The position numbers and the translations under genes were made by a program. Below the pieces are notes generated by a model. That model did not search any database. It saw only the letters and a list, made by a program, of their open reading frames with translations, and was not told the origin of the DNA. 64,000 nucleotides of DNA, taken from the NCBI RefSeq assembly GCF_000723885.1, contig NZ_CCDG010000022.1, positions 1-64,000 of the forward strand, given 5' to 3'. Shown piece by piece: positions 44,481 through 54,427 of the stretch (its first letter is position 1; every line of letters starts with the position of its first letter). This stretch comes from Paenibacillus camerounensis (GTDB lineage Bacteria; Bacillota; Bacilli; Paenibacillales; Paenibacillaceae).

Positions 44481-45110
44481 ATGAAGCCTTATACTATCGT
44501 AAAACCAATCATTGATTTTCTATTGGCTCTAATTGGAATTTTCCTGTTATGGCCTTTTTTCTTGATTATTTCTATTTTTATTAAACTGGGTTCAAAAGGC
44601 CCCGTCTTATTTAAGCAAAAAAGAATAGGTAAAAATAAGAAAGAGTTTTATATCCTTAAATTTAGAACCATGCGCACGGATACACCGGCAGAAATGCCTA
44701 CACATATGTTGCAAGATCCCGATTTCTTTATTACCAAAGTAGGTAAATTCCTGAGGAAGACCAGCCTAGATGAGCTTCCACAGATTATTAATATTCTTAA
44801 GGGTGAGATGAGCATTATCGGACCGCGTCCAGCTCTGTGGAATCAGTATGATTTGATTGCTGAACGCGATAAATATAGAGCTAATGATATAAAGCCAGGC
44901 CTGACCGGATGGGCGCAGGTTAATGGGAGAGACGAACTACCTATTGAGATAAAGTCCAGATTTGATGGCGAGTATACTGCGAAGTTTACTTTCATGTTGG
45001 ATTTGAAGGTTTTCTTTATGACTGTTCTAAGTGTGCTGAAATCTGAGGGTGTGAGAGAAGGTGCTAAAGACCAGGAAGTAGCATCTACCACCAAAGGAGC
45101 AGCTTTGTAG
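44481..45110 (+). CDS. Initiating undecaprenyl-phosphate sugar transferase
   Basis: A 209-aa bacterial sugar transferase of the PglC/EpsL/WbaP catalytic-domain class. One N-terminal re-entrant hydrophobic helix (FLLALIGIFLLWPFFLIISIFI), then GPVLFKQKRIGKNKKEFYILKFRTM, LRKTSLDELPQI and GEMSIIGPRPAL, the diagnostic motifs. It transfers a sugar phosphate to undecaprenyl phosphate and so starts the repeat unit. The SD is AAAAGGATCAGG. Base composition becomes AT-rich from here on. Confidence 0.94.
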   Translation: MKPYTIVKPIIDFLLALIGIFLLWPFFLIISIFIKLGSKGPVLFKQKRIGKNKKEFYILKFRTMRTDTPAEMPTHMLQDPDFFITKVGKFLRKTSLDELPQIINILKGEMSIIGPRPALWNQYDLIAERDKYRANDIKPGLTGWAQVNGRDELPIEIKSRFDGEYTAKFTFMLDLKVFFMTVLSVLKSEGVREGAKDQEVASTTKGAAL

Positions 45111-45111
45111 A

Positions 45112-45987
45112 ATGAAAAAGAAAAAAGTTCTTATTACTGGAAAAGGAAGTTATGTTGGAACGAGTTTTATGAAATGGCTTGAGCAGTGGCCAAATCAGTA
45201 TGAAGTGAAAGAGTTATCTGTTAGAGGGTCATTGTGGAGAGAACATGATTTTTCAGAGTATGATGTTGTTCTACATGTAGCTGGAATTGCGCATGTCTCA
45301 ACGAATCCTAAAATGGAAGAAGATTATTACAAAGTAAATCGAGATCTAACAATTGATGTTGCTAAGAAAGCAAAAAAAGAAAATGTTCAACAATTTATAT
45401 TTCTGAGCAGCATAATTGTTTATGGTGATGGTGGTAAAGATAAGGTTATAAATAAAAGCACTTTACCACATCCCAGTAACTTTTATGGAAAAAGCAAATT
45501 ACAAGCTGAGGAAGGAATAAAGGCCTTAGAAAGCGAGACTTTTAAAATTGTTGTGTTGAGACCCCCAATGATTTATGGTCAACACTCAAAAGGAAATTAT
45601 ATTAAATTATCTCTACTAGCTAAGAAGCTCCCAGTTTTTCCTGACTACAATAATAAACGTAGCATTCTTTATATAGAGAGTCTATGTGAGTTTATAAAAC
45701 TTACAATGGACAATTCGGAAAGTGGACTTTTTTTTCCTCAAAATATTGAATATGCTAGAACAAGTGAGATGGTGCAATTTATTGCCGAAGCACATTCCAA
45801 GCAGATAAAGTTGATAAAGATTTTTAACCCTCTTTTGAAATTTTTGATTACCAAAGTAGGGATAGTAAATAAGGTATTTGGAAATCTGTACTATGAACAA
45901 AATATTAGTGAGTATAAAACTAATTATAGAATACTCAATTTAAGGGAATCTATTACAGTGACTGAAACTGGAGAGAGAAAGAAATGA
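45112..45987 (+). CDS. NAD-dependent sugar epimerase/dehydratase family protein
   Basis: A 291-aa extended SDR protein. Nucleotide-binding TGKGSYVG near the start, HVAGIAHVS, and the active site SSIIVYGDGG with YGKSK (YxxxK). Likely acts on a UDP-hexose or UDP-HexNAc. Starts 1 bp after the transferase stop with AAAGGAG inside the upstream gene, and overlaps the next gene by 4 bp. Strongly AT-rich, unlike the genome flanks. Confidence 0.85.
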   Translation: MKKKKVLITGKGSYVGTSFMKWLEQWPNQYEVKELSVRGSLWREHDFSEYDVVLHVAGIAHVSTNPKMEEDYYKVNRDLTIDVAKKAKKENVQQFIFLSSIIVYGDGGKDKVINKSTLPHPSNFYGKSKLQAEEGIKALESETFKIVVLRPPMIYGQHSKGNYIKLSLLAKKLPVFPDYNNKRSILYIESLCEFIKLTMDNSESGLFFPQNIEYARTSEMVQFIAEAHSKQIKLIKIFNPLLKFLITKVGIVNKVFGNLYYEQNISEYKTNYRILNLRESITVTETGERKK

Positions 45988-47117
45988 ATGTAGTGATTGT
46001 AAATTGTTTTGATACTTATGAAGAAAGAATCGATCTTCTCCATGAGTACTTTGTTAGCAAAGGTCACTCGGTTACAATAATTCAATCTAACTTTAGGCAT
46101 TTTAAAAAAGAATTTCGTACAGAGCAGAAAAAAGATTTTTTATTTATTCCAACTAAGCCATATTATAAGAATATGTCTTATGCCAGAATGAAGTCTCATT
46201 ATGAATTTGCGAAAAAGGCATTCAAACAGATTGAAATGATAAATCCAGACTTGTTGTATGCTGTTATCCCGCCAAATTCCATAGCAAAATTTGCTGCGAA
46301 ATATAAGAAGAATAATCCTCGAATTAAATTAATATTTGATTTAATTGATCTTTGGCCTGAAACAATGCCGATAGGATCTATAAAAAATTTACCACCCTTT
46401 ACTTCGTGGAAATCTATGAGAGACAATAGCTTGAAATATGCTGATTTTGTAATATCAGAGTGTGACTTATACAGAACTATTCTAAAAGATAAATTAATAG
46501 ATTCAAAAGTGAAAACTTTATATTTGGCGAAAAAAGAATTATCTAGCGAAACAGATCCAATCTTGTCGGAAGATAAATTTCATTTATGTTATTTAGGTTC
46601 GATTAACAACATTATAGATATACTGAAAATTAAAAGAATATCTAATTGTTTTAATAAAGTTAGACCTACTACACTTCATATTATTGGTGATGGAGAAAAT
46701 AGGGATGATCTTATTAAAGAACTTACAAAGGCTGGAGTAAGTGTTGAATATTATGGGAAGGTTTATGATAACTATAAAAAACAAAATATATTTGATATTT
46801 GCCACTTTGGACTGAATATTATGAAAGATTCCGTCTGCGTGGGGTTAACAATGAAATCAATAGATTATTTTCAAGCTGGAATTCCAATAATTAATAATAT
46901 TAAATCAGATACATCGAAAATTGTAGAAACTTATAAAGTTGGAATCAATTATAATGATGAAGACTTTCGTAGTATTGTGAAAAAAATAGATACTGTTAAT
47001 AAGAGTGAATATTATTCCATGCGAAGAAATGCAAAAAAGGTCTATAATGAATTGTTTTCACATAAATCATTCATAAGTAAAATGGACAATATTATGGAGG
47101 AGTTATTACAATCGTGA
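45984..47117 (+). CDS. Glycosyltransferase, GT4-like
   Basis: A 377-aa GT-B fold protein. The N-terminal half has FDLIDLWPETMP, typical of WbuB/GT4-like enzymes. The C-terminal half has LHIIGDGENRDDLIKEL, GVSVEYYGKV and GLTMKSIDYFQAGIPIIN, corresponding to the donor-binding domain. It adds a sugar to the lipid-linked repeat unit on the cytoplasmic side. It overlaps both neighbours by 4 bp. Confidence 0.85.
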   Translation: MNVVIVNCFDTYEERIDLLHEYFVSKGHSVTIIQSNFRHFKKEFRTEQKKDFLFIPTKPYYKNMSYARMKSHYEFAKKAFKQIEMINPDLLYAVIPPNSIAKFAAKYKKNNPRIKLIFDLIDLWPETMPIGSIKNLPPFTSWKSMRDNSLKYADFVISECDLYRTILKDKLIDSKVKTLYLAKKELSSETDPILSEDKFHLCYLGSINNIIDILKIKRISNCFNKVRPTTLHIIGDGENRDDLIKELTKAGVSVEYYGKVYDNYKKQNIFDICHFGLNIMKDSVCVGLTMKSIDYFQAGIPIINNIKSDTSKIVETYKVGINYNDEDFRSIVKKIDTVNKSEYYSMRRNAKKVYNELFSHKSFISKMDNIMEELLQS

Positions 47118-47707
47118 AGAATAGTTATGGATTAGGAGAAATACTCTCTAATATAATATCTCTTGTTTATACAAAAGTCTTTTATAAAGGTGCGCGATTT
47201 ATAAGGAGACCAATATATGTTAGAGGAAAAAGGTATTTAACTTACGGAAAAGGGTTTTCTACTGGCTATGGGTGCAGATTAGAAATGTTTGATACAGGCA
47301 AAGGGAGTTTGGAAAAAATATTAATAGGGGAAAATTGTAAAATTGGCGATTATGTTCACATAGCAGCCGGAGAAAAAGTGACAATAGGTAGTAATTGTCT
47401 ATTGGCCTCCAAAATATTTATTACCGATATTAGTCATGGGAATTACACAGATTTTGATATGAATTCAACCCCTGATATTGCTCCTGATCAAAGACCGCTA
47501 CAAACATCAAAAGTTAGCATTGGGAAAAATGTCTGGATAGGAGAAAATGTAACTATATTGCCAGGAGTAAACATTGGAGATGGAGTTGTGATCGGAGCTA
47601 ACGCAGTAGTTAACAAGAATATACCAGCAAACTCAATTGCGGTAGGATGCCCTGCTAAAGTTGTGAAAATTTTTAATAAAGATGAGAATAAATGGATGAA
47701 ACTTTAA
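47114..47707 (+). CDS. Hexapeptide-repeat acyl/acetyltransferase
   Basis: A 197-aa left-handed beta-helix protein with recurring [LIV]Gxx... hexapeptides (IGENCKIGDYVHIAAGEKVTIG, IGKNVWIGENVTILPG, IGDGVVIGANAVVNKNI), closest in style to maltose/galactoside O-acetyltransferases. Starts at GTG. It probably O-acetylates the repeat unit. Confidence 0.9.
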   Translation: MKNSYGLGEILSNIISLVYTKVFYKGARFIRRPIYVRGKRYLTYGKGFSTGYGCRLEMFDTGKGSLEKILIGENCKIGDYVHIAAGEKVTIGSNCLLASKIFITDISHGNYTDFDMNSTPDIAPDQRPLQTSKVSIGKNVWIGENVTILPGVNIGDGVVIGANAVVNKNIPANSIAVGCPAKVVKIFNKDENKWMKL

Positions 47708-47752
47708 AAGTATTTTAACTGACTTAAAAAGATTTATGGAGGTAATAGGTTA

Positions 47753-48742
47753 GTGGTGAAAATAAGTATAATTGTCCCTGTATATAAGGTTGAAAAATAT
47801 TTAGATCGGTGTATCAATTCAATACTTAATCAAACTTATAAGAATTTTGAATTAATTCTAGTAAATGATGGTTCTCCTGATAACTGTGGAATTCTTTGCG
47901 ATAAGTTTGCATTAAAAGACAATAGGATAAAAGTAATACATAAAAAAAACGGTGGATTAAGTTCTGCTCGAAATGCAGGATTAGATATTGCTATTGGTCA
48001 ATATGTCGGGTTTGTAGACAGCGATGATTGGATCACTAGTGATATGTATGAGTATTTGCTTGATTTAATTGAAAAATATGATTGTGATATTTCTTCTGTC
48101 TCTTATATGTTAACAAAAGGAAATGAAGCATTTAGACAGGCACCTATTAATATTAACTGTTATGAAGGTGTTGATAGCTTGCGTAATTACTTATATGAGG
48201 GAATGTCAAAAAGGGTAGCTGATTATCCCGTATGGAATAAATTGTATAATCGGCAATTGTTCAACAATATTAGATTTCCAATAGGGCAACTATATGAGGA
48301 TGGTGCCACTAATTTTCTGCTACTTGAAAAAGCAAAGAAATATGTGAAAAGCAATAAAGTTTCTTACTATTATTACCAGGATGGTGCTGGTATTACACGG
48401 CGCGGCTTTAAGCAACAAGACCTTGAAATACTAGAAGTCTCAAATCAAATGCTTGAATTGGCACTGAAATATAAAGATGACGAAATAAATAAACTAACAG
48501 AAATGAAACTAGCTCGTTCTTACTTTTCATTATTATCTAAAATATCTTTCTTTGGTATTGGGGAAGAAATTGAAAATAAGAAAGAATTGGTTGATAGACT
48601 TAACTCTCAATTAAGAAAAAAATATTTCTTGTTACTAAAATCACCTATGCCGATTAATCGGAAGATTATTATGACTTTAATTTGTATTAATATTAATCTT
48701 GTTAAGATGCCTGTTTCAATATATAGAGCTTTAAAAAGATGA
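47753..48742 (+). CDS. Glycosyltransferase family 2
   Basis: A 329-aa GT-A enzyme: KISIIVPVYKVEKYLDRC, ELILVNDGSPDNC, NGGLSSARNAGLDIAIG and the metal-binding FVDSDDWI. The C-terminal part is charged and helical. GTG start with ATGGAGG. It shares the family and motif layout of the gene at 49936 and may be a paralogue adding a different sugar. Confidence 0.92.
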   Translation: MVKISIIVPVYKVEKYLDRCINSILNQTYKNFELILVNDGSPDNCGILCDKFALKDNRIKVIHKKNGGLSSARNAGLDIAIGQYVGFVDSDDWITSDMYEYLLDLIEKYDCDISSVSYMLTKGNEAFRQAPININCYEGVDSLRNYLYEGMSKRVADYPVWNKLYNRQLFNNIRFPIGQLYEDGATNFLLLEKAKKYVKSNKVSYYYYQDGAGITRRGFKQQDLEILEVSNQMLELALKYKDDEINKLTEMKLARSYFSLLSKISFFGIGEEIENKKELVDRLNSQLRKKYFLLLKSPMPINRKIIMTLICININLVKMPVSIYRALKR

Positions 48743-48805
48743 TTTTATATTTATGTAGTTGGGAGATCGATTAATAACAAAGGTTTTATAAGGAGTAACT
48801 ATCTA

Positions 48806-49885
48806 ATGGGTATCTATTTTATTAATTTAGGCTTTATAATTTTGCTAGGCATACTTTTTCAAACAAAAGGAAATAACAAAGCTAAAGAGAAATTATATAT
48901 AACAATAGCCTATACTTCTATTTTTATAGTAGCTGCTTTTAGAGATATAACTGTTGGAACTGATACTAAACAATATCAAATTATTTATTCTACCCTTGCT
49001 CATATTAACTATTCTGATATTTTCGATATTTACAGATCTGAATATGGCTATATTTTACTTAACAAAGTACTATCTTTTTTCACTTTGGAACCTCAGGCAA
49101 TTACAATAGTAACAAGTGGATTAATAGTCCTTCTTATGGCTATTTTTGTATATAATAACTCACAAAACGTATACGTTTCTACCTTTTTATTTTTAACAAC
49201 ATTCTATTTTTGTATATCAATGAATGCTTCAAGGCAGTTTATTTCTGTCGTTCTAATATGTAACTCATTTTATTTCTTGAAAAGGCAAAAAACTAAATTA
49301 TTTATTTTTATGATTCTTCTGGCATCTTTATTTCATTTATCTTCCATAGTATTTCTAGTGGTGATAATTTTGAAATTTATAAAACCAAACGCGAAAAATT
49401 TTATTATTATATGTACCTTTTCTTTGGTTGTTACGCTAATACTAATGTTTTCAAATGATGCTATATTAAATATATTCTCTTATTATGATGTGTACCAAAA
49501 CACTAGGTTTTTTACAGGGAATTCAGTTAGAGGCACATATTTGATTTGGGTGGCACAGTTAGCTTTGGCATTTATATCTATATTTATCCTGAATAAAAAT
49601 CAAAAAAAATATAATGATGTTACAAAGTTTGAAATGTTTTATTTATCAATTTTTATGGTTTTTTCAGTCTCTATGGGTTTGATTGGAACTAAACTCTTTA
49701 TTTTGAGTAGAATGACATATTATTTTGGTGTATTTATGATTATATTTATACCAAATATATTAGCGAAAATAAATAAGGTAGGTATGCTTGTATATATTCC
49801 CTTGTACTTAGTTTTGACATTATACTATTTTTATATGTTAAAAAGTGGATCGGAGGGAGTAGTGCCATATAATTTTTCAAAATAA
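48806..49885 (+). CDS. EpsG/Wzy-like polysaccharide polymerase
   Basis: A 359-aa membrane protein with about ten to eleven hydrophobic helices and the EpsG-family motif FRDITVGTDTKQY after the second helix. A large extracytoplasmic loop is predicted mid-protein (YDVYQNTRFFTGNSVRGTY). Only one such gene is present, consistent with polymerisation of flipped repeat units. AAGGAG is the SD. Confidence 0.85.
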   Translation: MGIYFINLGFIILLGILFQTKGNNKAKEKLYITIAYTSIFIVAAFRDITVGTDTKQYQIIYSTLAHINYSDIFDIYRSEYGYILLNKVLSFFTLEPQAITIVTSGLIVLLMAIFVYNNSQNVYVSTFLFLTTFYFCISMNASRQFISVVLICNSFYFLKRQKTKLFIFMILLASLFHLSSIVFLVVIILKFIKPNAKNFIIICTFSLVVTLILMFSNDAILNIFSYYDVYQNTRFFTGNSVRGTYLIWVAQLALAFISIFILNKNQKKYNDVTKFEMFYLSIFMVFSVSMGLIGTKLFILSRMTYYFGVFMIIFIPNILAKINKVGMLVYIPLYLVLTLYYFYMLKSGSEGVVPYNFSK

Positions 49886-49935
49886 ATATAAATTAGTATA
49901 TAAAGTCTCAAATTATTTAGAAGGGGTGTAAGATT

Positions 49936-50922
49936 GTGATCAGTATTATAGTACCTGTATATAATGCAGAGAACTACATAGATAGATGTATCAAAAGTAT
50001 ACAAAATCAAACGTATTCTGATTTTGAACTGATATTAGTTGATGATGGATCTAATGATAACTCTTTTGAAATTTGTAGAAAATATTCAAAAACAGATCAA
50101 AGAATTAAATTGATTCGTACAGAAAACTTTGGGGTTTCTTCTGCTAGAAACGAGGGATTAAGAATTGCAAAAGGGGAATATGTCGGTTTTGTTGATAGTG
50201 ATGATTGGATTGAAGCTGATATGTATGAAATATTAATTAGAAATATAATTGAATTTAATGCTGATATAAGTTGTTGTAACTATTATATGAATAGTGATAG
50301 CTCTGAGAACACAATAGAAAACCAAGAAAAGTATATTGAATTATTTAATAACGTTGAAAATTGTATGAATTCTTTTCTCGAAAGGAAAATTTTCGGTAAT
50401 TCCGTATGTAATAAATTGTTTAGTACAAAAGTTATTAATCACGACTTTAATGAAAGTTTAGCAATAGGTGAAGATGCTATCTTTCTTTTTGAATCTTGTT
50501 TGAATTCGAAGAAAATAATAAGTTGTAACGAAGCAAAGTATCATTATTACGTACGAATAGGTTCTGCTACTAAAACCTCTTTTAGTGAAAAAGTTTTTGA
50601 AATTTTGACTTTTTCAGATGAAATCGTAAAGAAAGTAAGTAACTATTGTCCAGAGAATATTAATAAGGCTCATGCTTATGCATTTTTTTCATATTATAGT
50701 GTTTTAAATGTGATTGTATACCATAAAATGGAGTATAAATACTCCCAACAGTATCGAAAAGTAGTGTCGTATCTTAAATCTACAACAAGAAAACTTATAT
50801 CAGAGACGAGTATATCTAAAATCAAATTATTATCCTTCTATCTATTTTTATTTAATAAAAAAATTTATAGGATATTAATTATTAATTTTTATAAAAATAA
50901 AACTGTTGATTTTATGAATTAA
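49936..50922 (+). CDS. Glycosyltransferase family 2
   Basis: A 328-aa GT-A enzyme with ISIIVPVYNAENYIDRC, ELILVDDGSNDNS, NFGVSSARNEGLRIAKG and FVDSDDWIEADMY. Closely parallel to the product of 47753, including a similar-length helical C-terminus. GTG start with AAGGGGTG. Confidence 0.92.
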   Translation: MISIIVPVYNAENYIDRCIKSIQNQTYSDFELILVDDGSNDNSFEICRKYSKTDQRIKLIRTENFGVSSARNEGLRIAKGEYVGFVDSDDWIEADMYEILIRNIIEFNADISCCNYYMNSDSSENTIENQEKYIELFNNVENCMNSFLERKIFGNSVCNKLFSTKVINHDFNESLAIGEDAIFLFESCLNSKKIISCNEAKYHYYVRIGSATKTSFSEKVFEILTFSDEIVKKVSNYCPENINKAHAYAFFSYYSVLNVIVYHKMEYKYSQQYRKVVSYLKSTTRKLISETSISKIKLLSFYLFLFNKKIYRILIINFYKNKTVDFMN

Positions 50923-50960
50923 AGAATAAGAGTGATAAGGCTAGATGGGAGAAGGCATTT

Positions 50961-52076
50961 ATGAAAATTTTACTTGAGATATATTTGGCTGAAAATTTAG
51001 GAGATGATCTTTTCCTGAAAATGATACTTGAAAGATATCCTAAAGTTACTTGGTATATTTTTTGTCAAAAAAAGGCCTATGACACAAATTTTTTAAAAAA
51101 ATATAAAAATGTACGATTATTGCGGTTGCCACACTTTTTATATATGTTTTTATATCGGACTAGTTTACTTGAAAAATATCAGTATCACTTTATCTTGAAA
51201 AAGCTTAATTTAGACGCTGTGATTAATATTGGCGGTTCGATTTTCATGGAGATAAAAGGTTGGGAAAAACTATATAACAGAAGACGTTTTATATGGAGGA
51301 AATTTAAGTCCAAAGACAAAAAAAGTTTTGTGATAGGTTCTAATTTTGGTCCCTACAATGGAAAGGAATTTGTTCAGAAATATAGTGAATTATTTAGTTA
51401 TGTAGATGATGTCTGTTTCAGAGATTTATACTCATATTCTCTATTTAATAAGTTAGATAACGTTAGAATGGAACCTGACATGATTTTGGCTTTAGAGAAA
51501 ATCAATATAGAGAAAAAAAGAGGGACAATAGGAATATCGGTCATAAACTTAAAAAATAGAATGCATTTATTCGAGCATAGTAACAATTATATTGATAAAA
51601 TGGTGGAAATAGTTGAATTTTATGAAAAAAAAGAGTATCAAGTAACGCTAATTTCGTTTTGTAAAGAAGAAGGGGATGAAGAGGCAATAAATGAAATCAT
51701 TAAAAAAAGTAATAGCAATAAAATAGGGAAACTATTTTATGATGCTACAGAAATCGAAAATTTTTTAAATCAATTTGCTTCTTTTGAAAAAATTATTGCC
51801 TGTAGATTCCATTCGGCAATTTTATCTTACGTATTTCAAAATAAATTTTATCCTTTGATTTATAGTAAAAAAACATCCGATACTCTCATGGATTATAAAC
51901 TAGCGAATATTATGACGAAAATAGAAGATATCCAAATGTTAAATTTAGAGCAGCTAGAAATCGATTTTGATCGTAAAAGTACTTTGAACACTACCATCTC
52001 GGAAAATGCTGAAAACCATTTTTTAAAAATTGATGCATATATTAATGAACAGATAAAAGGTGAGCAGTTTGAATAA
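50961..52076 (+). CDS. Polysaccharide pyruvyl transferase family protein
   Basis: A 371-aa GT-B-like enzyme. NLGDD near the N-terminus, VINIGGSIFMEIKGWEK, VIGSNFGPYNG, CFRDLYSYSLF and ACRFHSAILSYVF are features of the PS_pyruv_trans family (CsaB/WcaK relatives), which adds ketal pyruvate from PEP. Pyruvylated wall polymers are the ligand of SLH domains, but family members also act on exopolysaccharide. GGGAGAAGG is the SD; the 3' end overlaps the flippase gene. Confidence 0.82.
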   Translation: MKILLEIYLAENLGDDLFLKMILERYPKVTWYIFCQKKAYDTNFLKKYKNVRLLRLPHFLYMFLYRTSLLEKYQYHFILKKLNLDAVINIGGSIFMEIKGWEKLYNRRRFIWRKFKSKDKKSFVIGSNFGPYNGKEFVQKYSELFSYVDDVCFRDLYSYSLFNKLDNVRMEPDMILALEKINIEKKRGTIGISVINLKNRMHLFEHSNNYIDKMVEIVEFYEKKEYQVTLISFCKEEGDEEAINEIIKKSNSNKIGKLFYDATEIENFLNQFASFEKIIACRFHSAILSYVFQNKFYPLIYSKKTSDTLMDYKLANIMTKIEDIQMLNLEQLEIDFDRKSTLNTTISENAENHFLKIDAYINEQIKGEQFE

Positions 52077-53487
52077 ATATAGAAAATTAATAAATAATTC
52101 TGCAATATTCGCATTGGGGAATTTAGGGAGCAAACTTATACTGATTTTTTTAGTGCCTTTGTATACATATTATTTAACTGCTTCAGAATACGGCAGAGTA
52201 GATATTGTTACTACAACAATCAGTATGTTACTTCCTATAATTTCACTAAGTATTTATGAAGCAGTGCTTAGATACGTAATGGATAATGAATATGATAATG
52301 AAAGTGTATTTACAAATTCGTTAGTAGTTACATTTATTGGTATTTTATTTGGGGTACTGATTTATCCTTTTCTTAGATATTTAAATATTTTAACTGAGTT
52401 ACTGCCGTATATGTACATAATTTTATTTCTACAAGCAATTCAAATGTTACTGACTCAATTTATTAGAGCTATTGGAAAAATAATGATTTATTCAATAAAT
52501 GGCATTATGATGACAGTAATCACAGCTGTTTTAAATATATATTTTTTAGTGCAATTAAAAATGGGGATACCAGGATATTTTATTTCAATCATAGTAGCTA
52601 ATATCATTTCCATACTTTATCTGCTTATTCGTACAAATATTGCGAAATATATTGATTTAACAAAAATCAATAAACAATTAGTAGTAAAGATGCTTACCTA
52701 CAGTATTCCACTGATTCCCAATGCTTTTATTTGGTGGACAATGAATGCATCTAATAGATATTTTATCTTATTTTATATTGGAGCTAGTGCCAATGGATTA
52801 TTTGCAGTGGCTAATAAAATACCCACACTATTATCTTTATTGAATACCGTATTCTTTCAAGCTTGGCAGTTGTCTGCCATTGAAGAATATGGAGATACAG
52901 AAAAATCGAAGTTTTATTCAAATACATTTAATTACTTATCCATGACATTATTTATTGGAACATCAATCATTCTGGTCTTTTTAAAGTTTATAGTATCAAT
53001 GCTTGTTTCAAATGAGTTTTATACTGTGTGGGAATATGTTCCTTTTCTCTTAGCTGGCATCATTTTTTCCAGCTTTTCTGGTTTTTTGGGAACTAATTAT
53101 ATTGCAGCCAAGGAAACTAAAGGTGTATTTAAAACATCTGTTCTTGGTGGAGGAGTAAACATAATATTAAATATTATTCTTATTCCGATACTTGGGATAA
53201 ATGGGGCAGGTCTTTCTACATTAATAAGTTTTTTAATCATTTGGTTAATTAGAGTCTATGATACAAGAAAATATATAAAGGTAGATATAAATAAAAAAAG
53301 CTTAATTATTAATTGTTTGCTCATTTCTTTTCAAACTTCTATATTATATATTACTCTAATCCCTATTTATGAGTTTATTGTAGAATTTATACTGATGATT
53401 TTTGTGTTAATTGTAAATAAAAATTTACTGAAAATTACTGGTCAATTATTGTTTTCTAAAATGAAAGTTAAACTAAATAAACGTTAA
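52069..53487 (+). CDS. Wzx-type polysaccharide flippase
   Basis: A protein of about 472 aa with roughly twelve to fourteen membrane helices of the MATE/MOP exporter superfamily (NSAIFALGNLGSKLILIFLVPLYTYYLT at the start, NGLFAVANKIPTLLSLLNTVFFQAW in the middle). It moves the lipid-linked repeat across the membrane for the Wzy polymerase. Start is TTG 52069 or GTG 52060; the TTG is better spaced from AAAGGTG. It is the last AT-rich gene of the core. Confidence 0.9.
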   Translation: MNKYRKLINNSAIFALGNLGSKLILIFLVPLYTYYLTASEYGRVDIVTTTISMLLPIISLSIYEAVLRYVMDNEYDNESVFTNSLVVTFIGILFGVLIYPFLRYLNILTELLPYMYIILFLQAIQMLLTQFIRAIGKIMIYSINGIMMTVITAVLNIYFLVQLKMGIPGYFISIIVANIISILYLLIRTNIAKYIDLTKINKQLVVKMLTYSIPLIPNAFIWWTMNASNRYFILFYIGASANGLFAVANKIPTLLSLLNTVFFQAWQLSAIEEYGDTEKSKFYSNTFNYLSMTLFIGTSIILVFLKFIVSMLVSNEFYTVWEYVPFLLAGIIFSSFSGFLGTNYIAAKETKGVFKTSVLGGGVNIILNIILIPILGINGAGLSTLISFLIIWLIRVYDTRKYIKVDINKKSLIINCLLISFQTSILYITLIPIYEFIVEFILMIFVLIVNKNLLKITGQLLFSKMKVKLNKR

Positions 53488-53530
53488 AAAAATTGATTGT
53501 GAATATGTGGAATATGGGAGGGACATATAA

Positions 53531-54409
53531 ATGAAAGGCATAATCCTAGCAGGCGGCAGCGGAACCCGCCTCTACCCACTAACAATGGTAACGAGTAAAC
53601 AGCTATTACCCATATACGACAAACCAATGATTTATTACCCACTTTCCACTTTAATGCTTGCTGGAATCAGAGAGATTTTAATTATTTCTACTCCCGAAGA
53701 CACGCCGAGATTTGAGAGTCTCTTGGGTGATGGGTCACAGTTCGGAATTTCCCTCCAATATGTAATTCAACCAAGCCCTGATGGTTTAGCTCAGGCTTTT
53801 ATTTTAGGAGAATCCTTTATCGGAAATGACTCTGTTGCCATGATTCTCGGTGATAATATTTACTACGGTAACGGAATCCGGAAAATGCTGAAGCGGGCTT
53901 CTGAGAAGGAACAGGGTGCCACAGTATTTGGGTACCATGTACAAGATCCAGAGCGTTTTGGTGTAGTTGAATTTAATGAAGAGGGTAAAGTATTAAGTGT
54001 TGAAGAAAAGCCAAATGAACCTAAATCTAATTATGCTATCACCGGACTCTATTTCTATGACAACCGTGTCGTTGAAATTGCGAAGAATGTTAAGCCTTCC
54101 GTAAGAGGGGAGCTTGAGATTACCTCCATTAATGAAGCTTATCTTAACCTTGGCGAGTTAGATGTGGAATTGTTAGGCCGTGGATTTACTTGGCTTGATA
54201 CAGGGACTCATCAGAGTCTTGTTGATGCGACTAATTTCGTTAGAACTATTGAGGATCATCAAGGCATCAAAATTGCAGCACTTGAAGAGATTGCCTATAT
54301 CAACGGCTGGATTACTAACGAGCATTTGTTAGAGTGCGGACAGAAGCTCAGCAAAACGGGTTACGGTCAATACTTAATTAAAGTAGCTACTGGTAAAATT
54401 AAATACTAG
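53531..54409 (+). CDS. rfbA: Glucose-1-phosphate thymidylyltransferase RfbA/RmlA
   Basis: A 292-aa nucleotidyltransferase of normal length. [11 protein letters not shown] (8-18), [26 protein letters not shown] and [19 protein letters not shown] are diagnostic. Makes dTDP-glucose from dTTP and glucose-1-phosphate. TGGGAGGG precedes the ATG. Base composition returns towards the chromosomal norm. Confidence 0.97.
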   Translation: MKGIILAGGSGTRLYPLTMVTSKQLLPIYDKPMIYYPLSTLMLAGIREILIISTPEDTPRFESLLGDGSQFGISLQYVIQPSPDGLAQAFILGESFIGNDSVAMILGDNIYYGNGIRKMLKRASEKEQGATVFGYHVQDPERFGVVEFNEEGKVLSVEEKPNEPKSNYAITGLYFYDNRVVEIAKNVKPSVRGELEITSINEAYLNLGELDVELLGRGFTWLDTGTHQSLVDATNFVRTIEDHQGIKIAALEEIAYINGWITNEHLLECGQKLSKTGYGQYLIKVATGKIKY

Positions 54410-54427
54410 GTACTGAGGTGTGAAGAG

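Larger units (their letters stand above)
45112..53487. other. AT-rich, foreign-looking core of the polysaccharide locus
   Basis: Eight consecutive genes (45112-53487) use markedly AT-rich codons (AAA, ATA, TTA, AAT) compared with the GC-balanced genes on both sides. The shift begins in the sugar transferase and ends sharply before rfbA. Serotype-like cores exchanged between strains by homologous recombination in conserved flanks look like this. No transposase is present. Confidence 0.75.
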
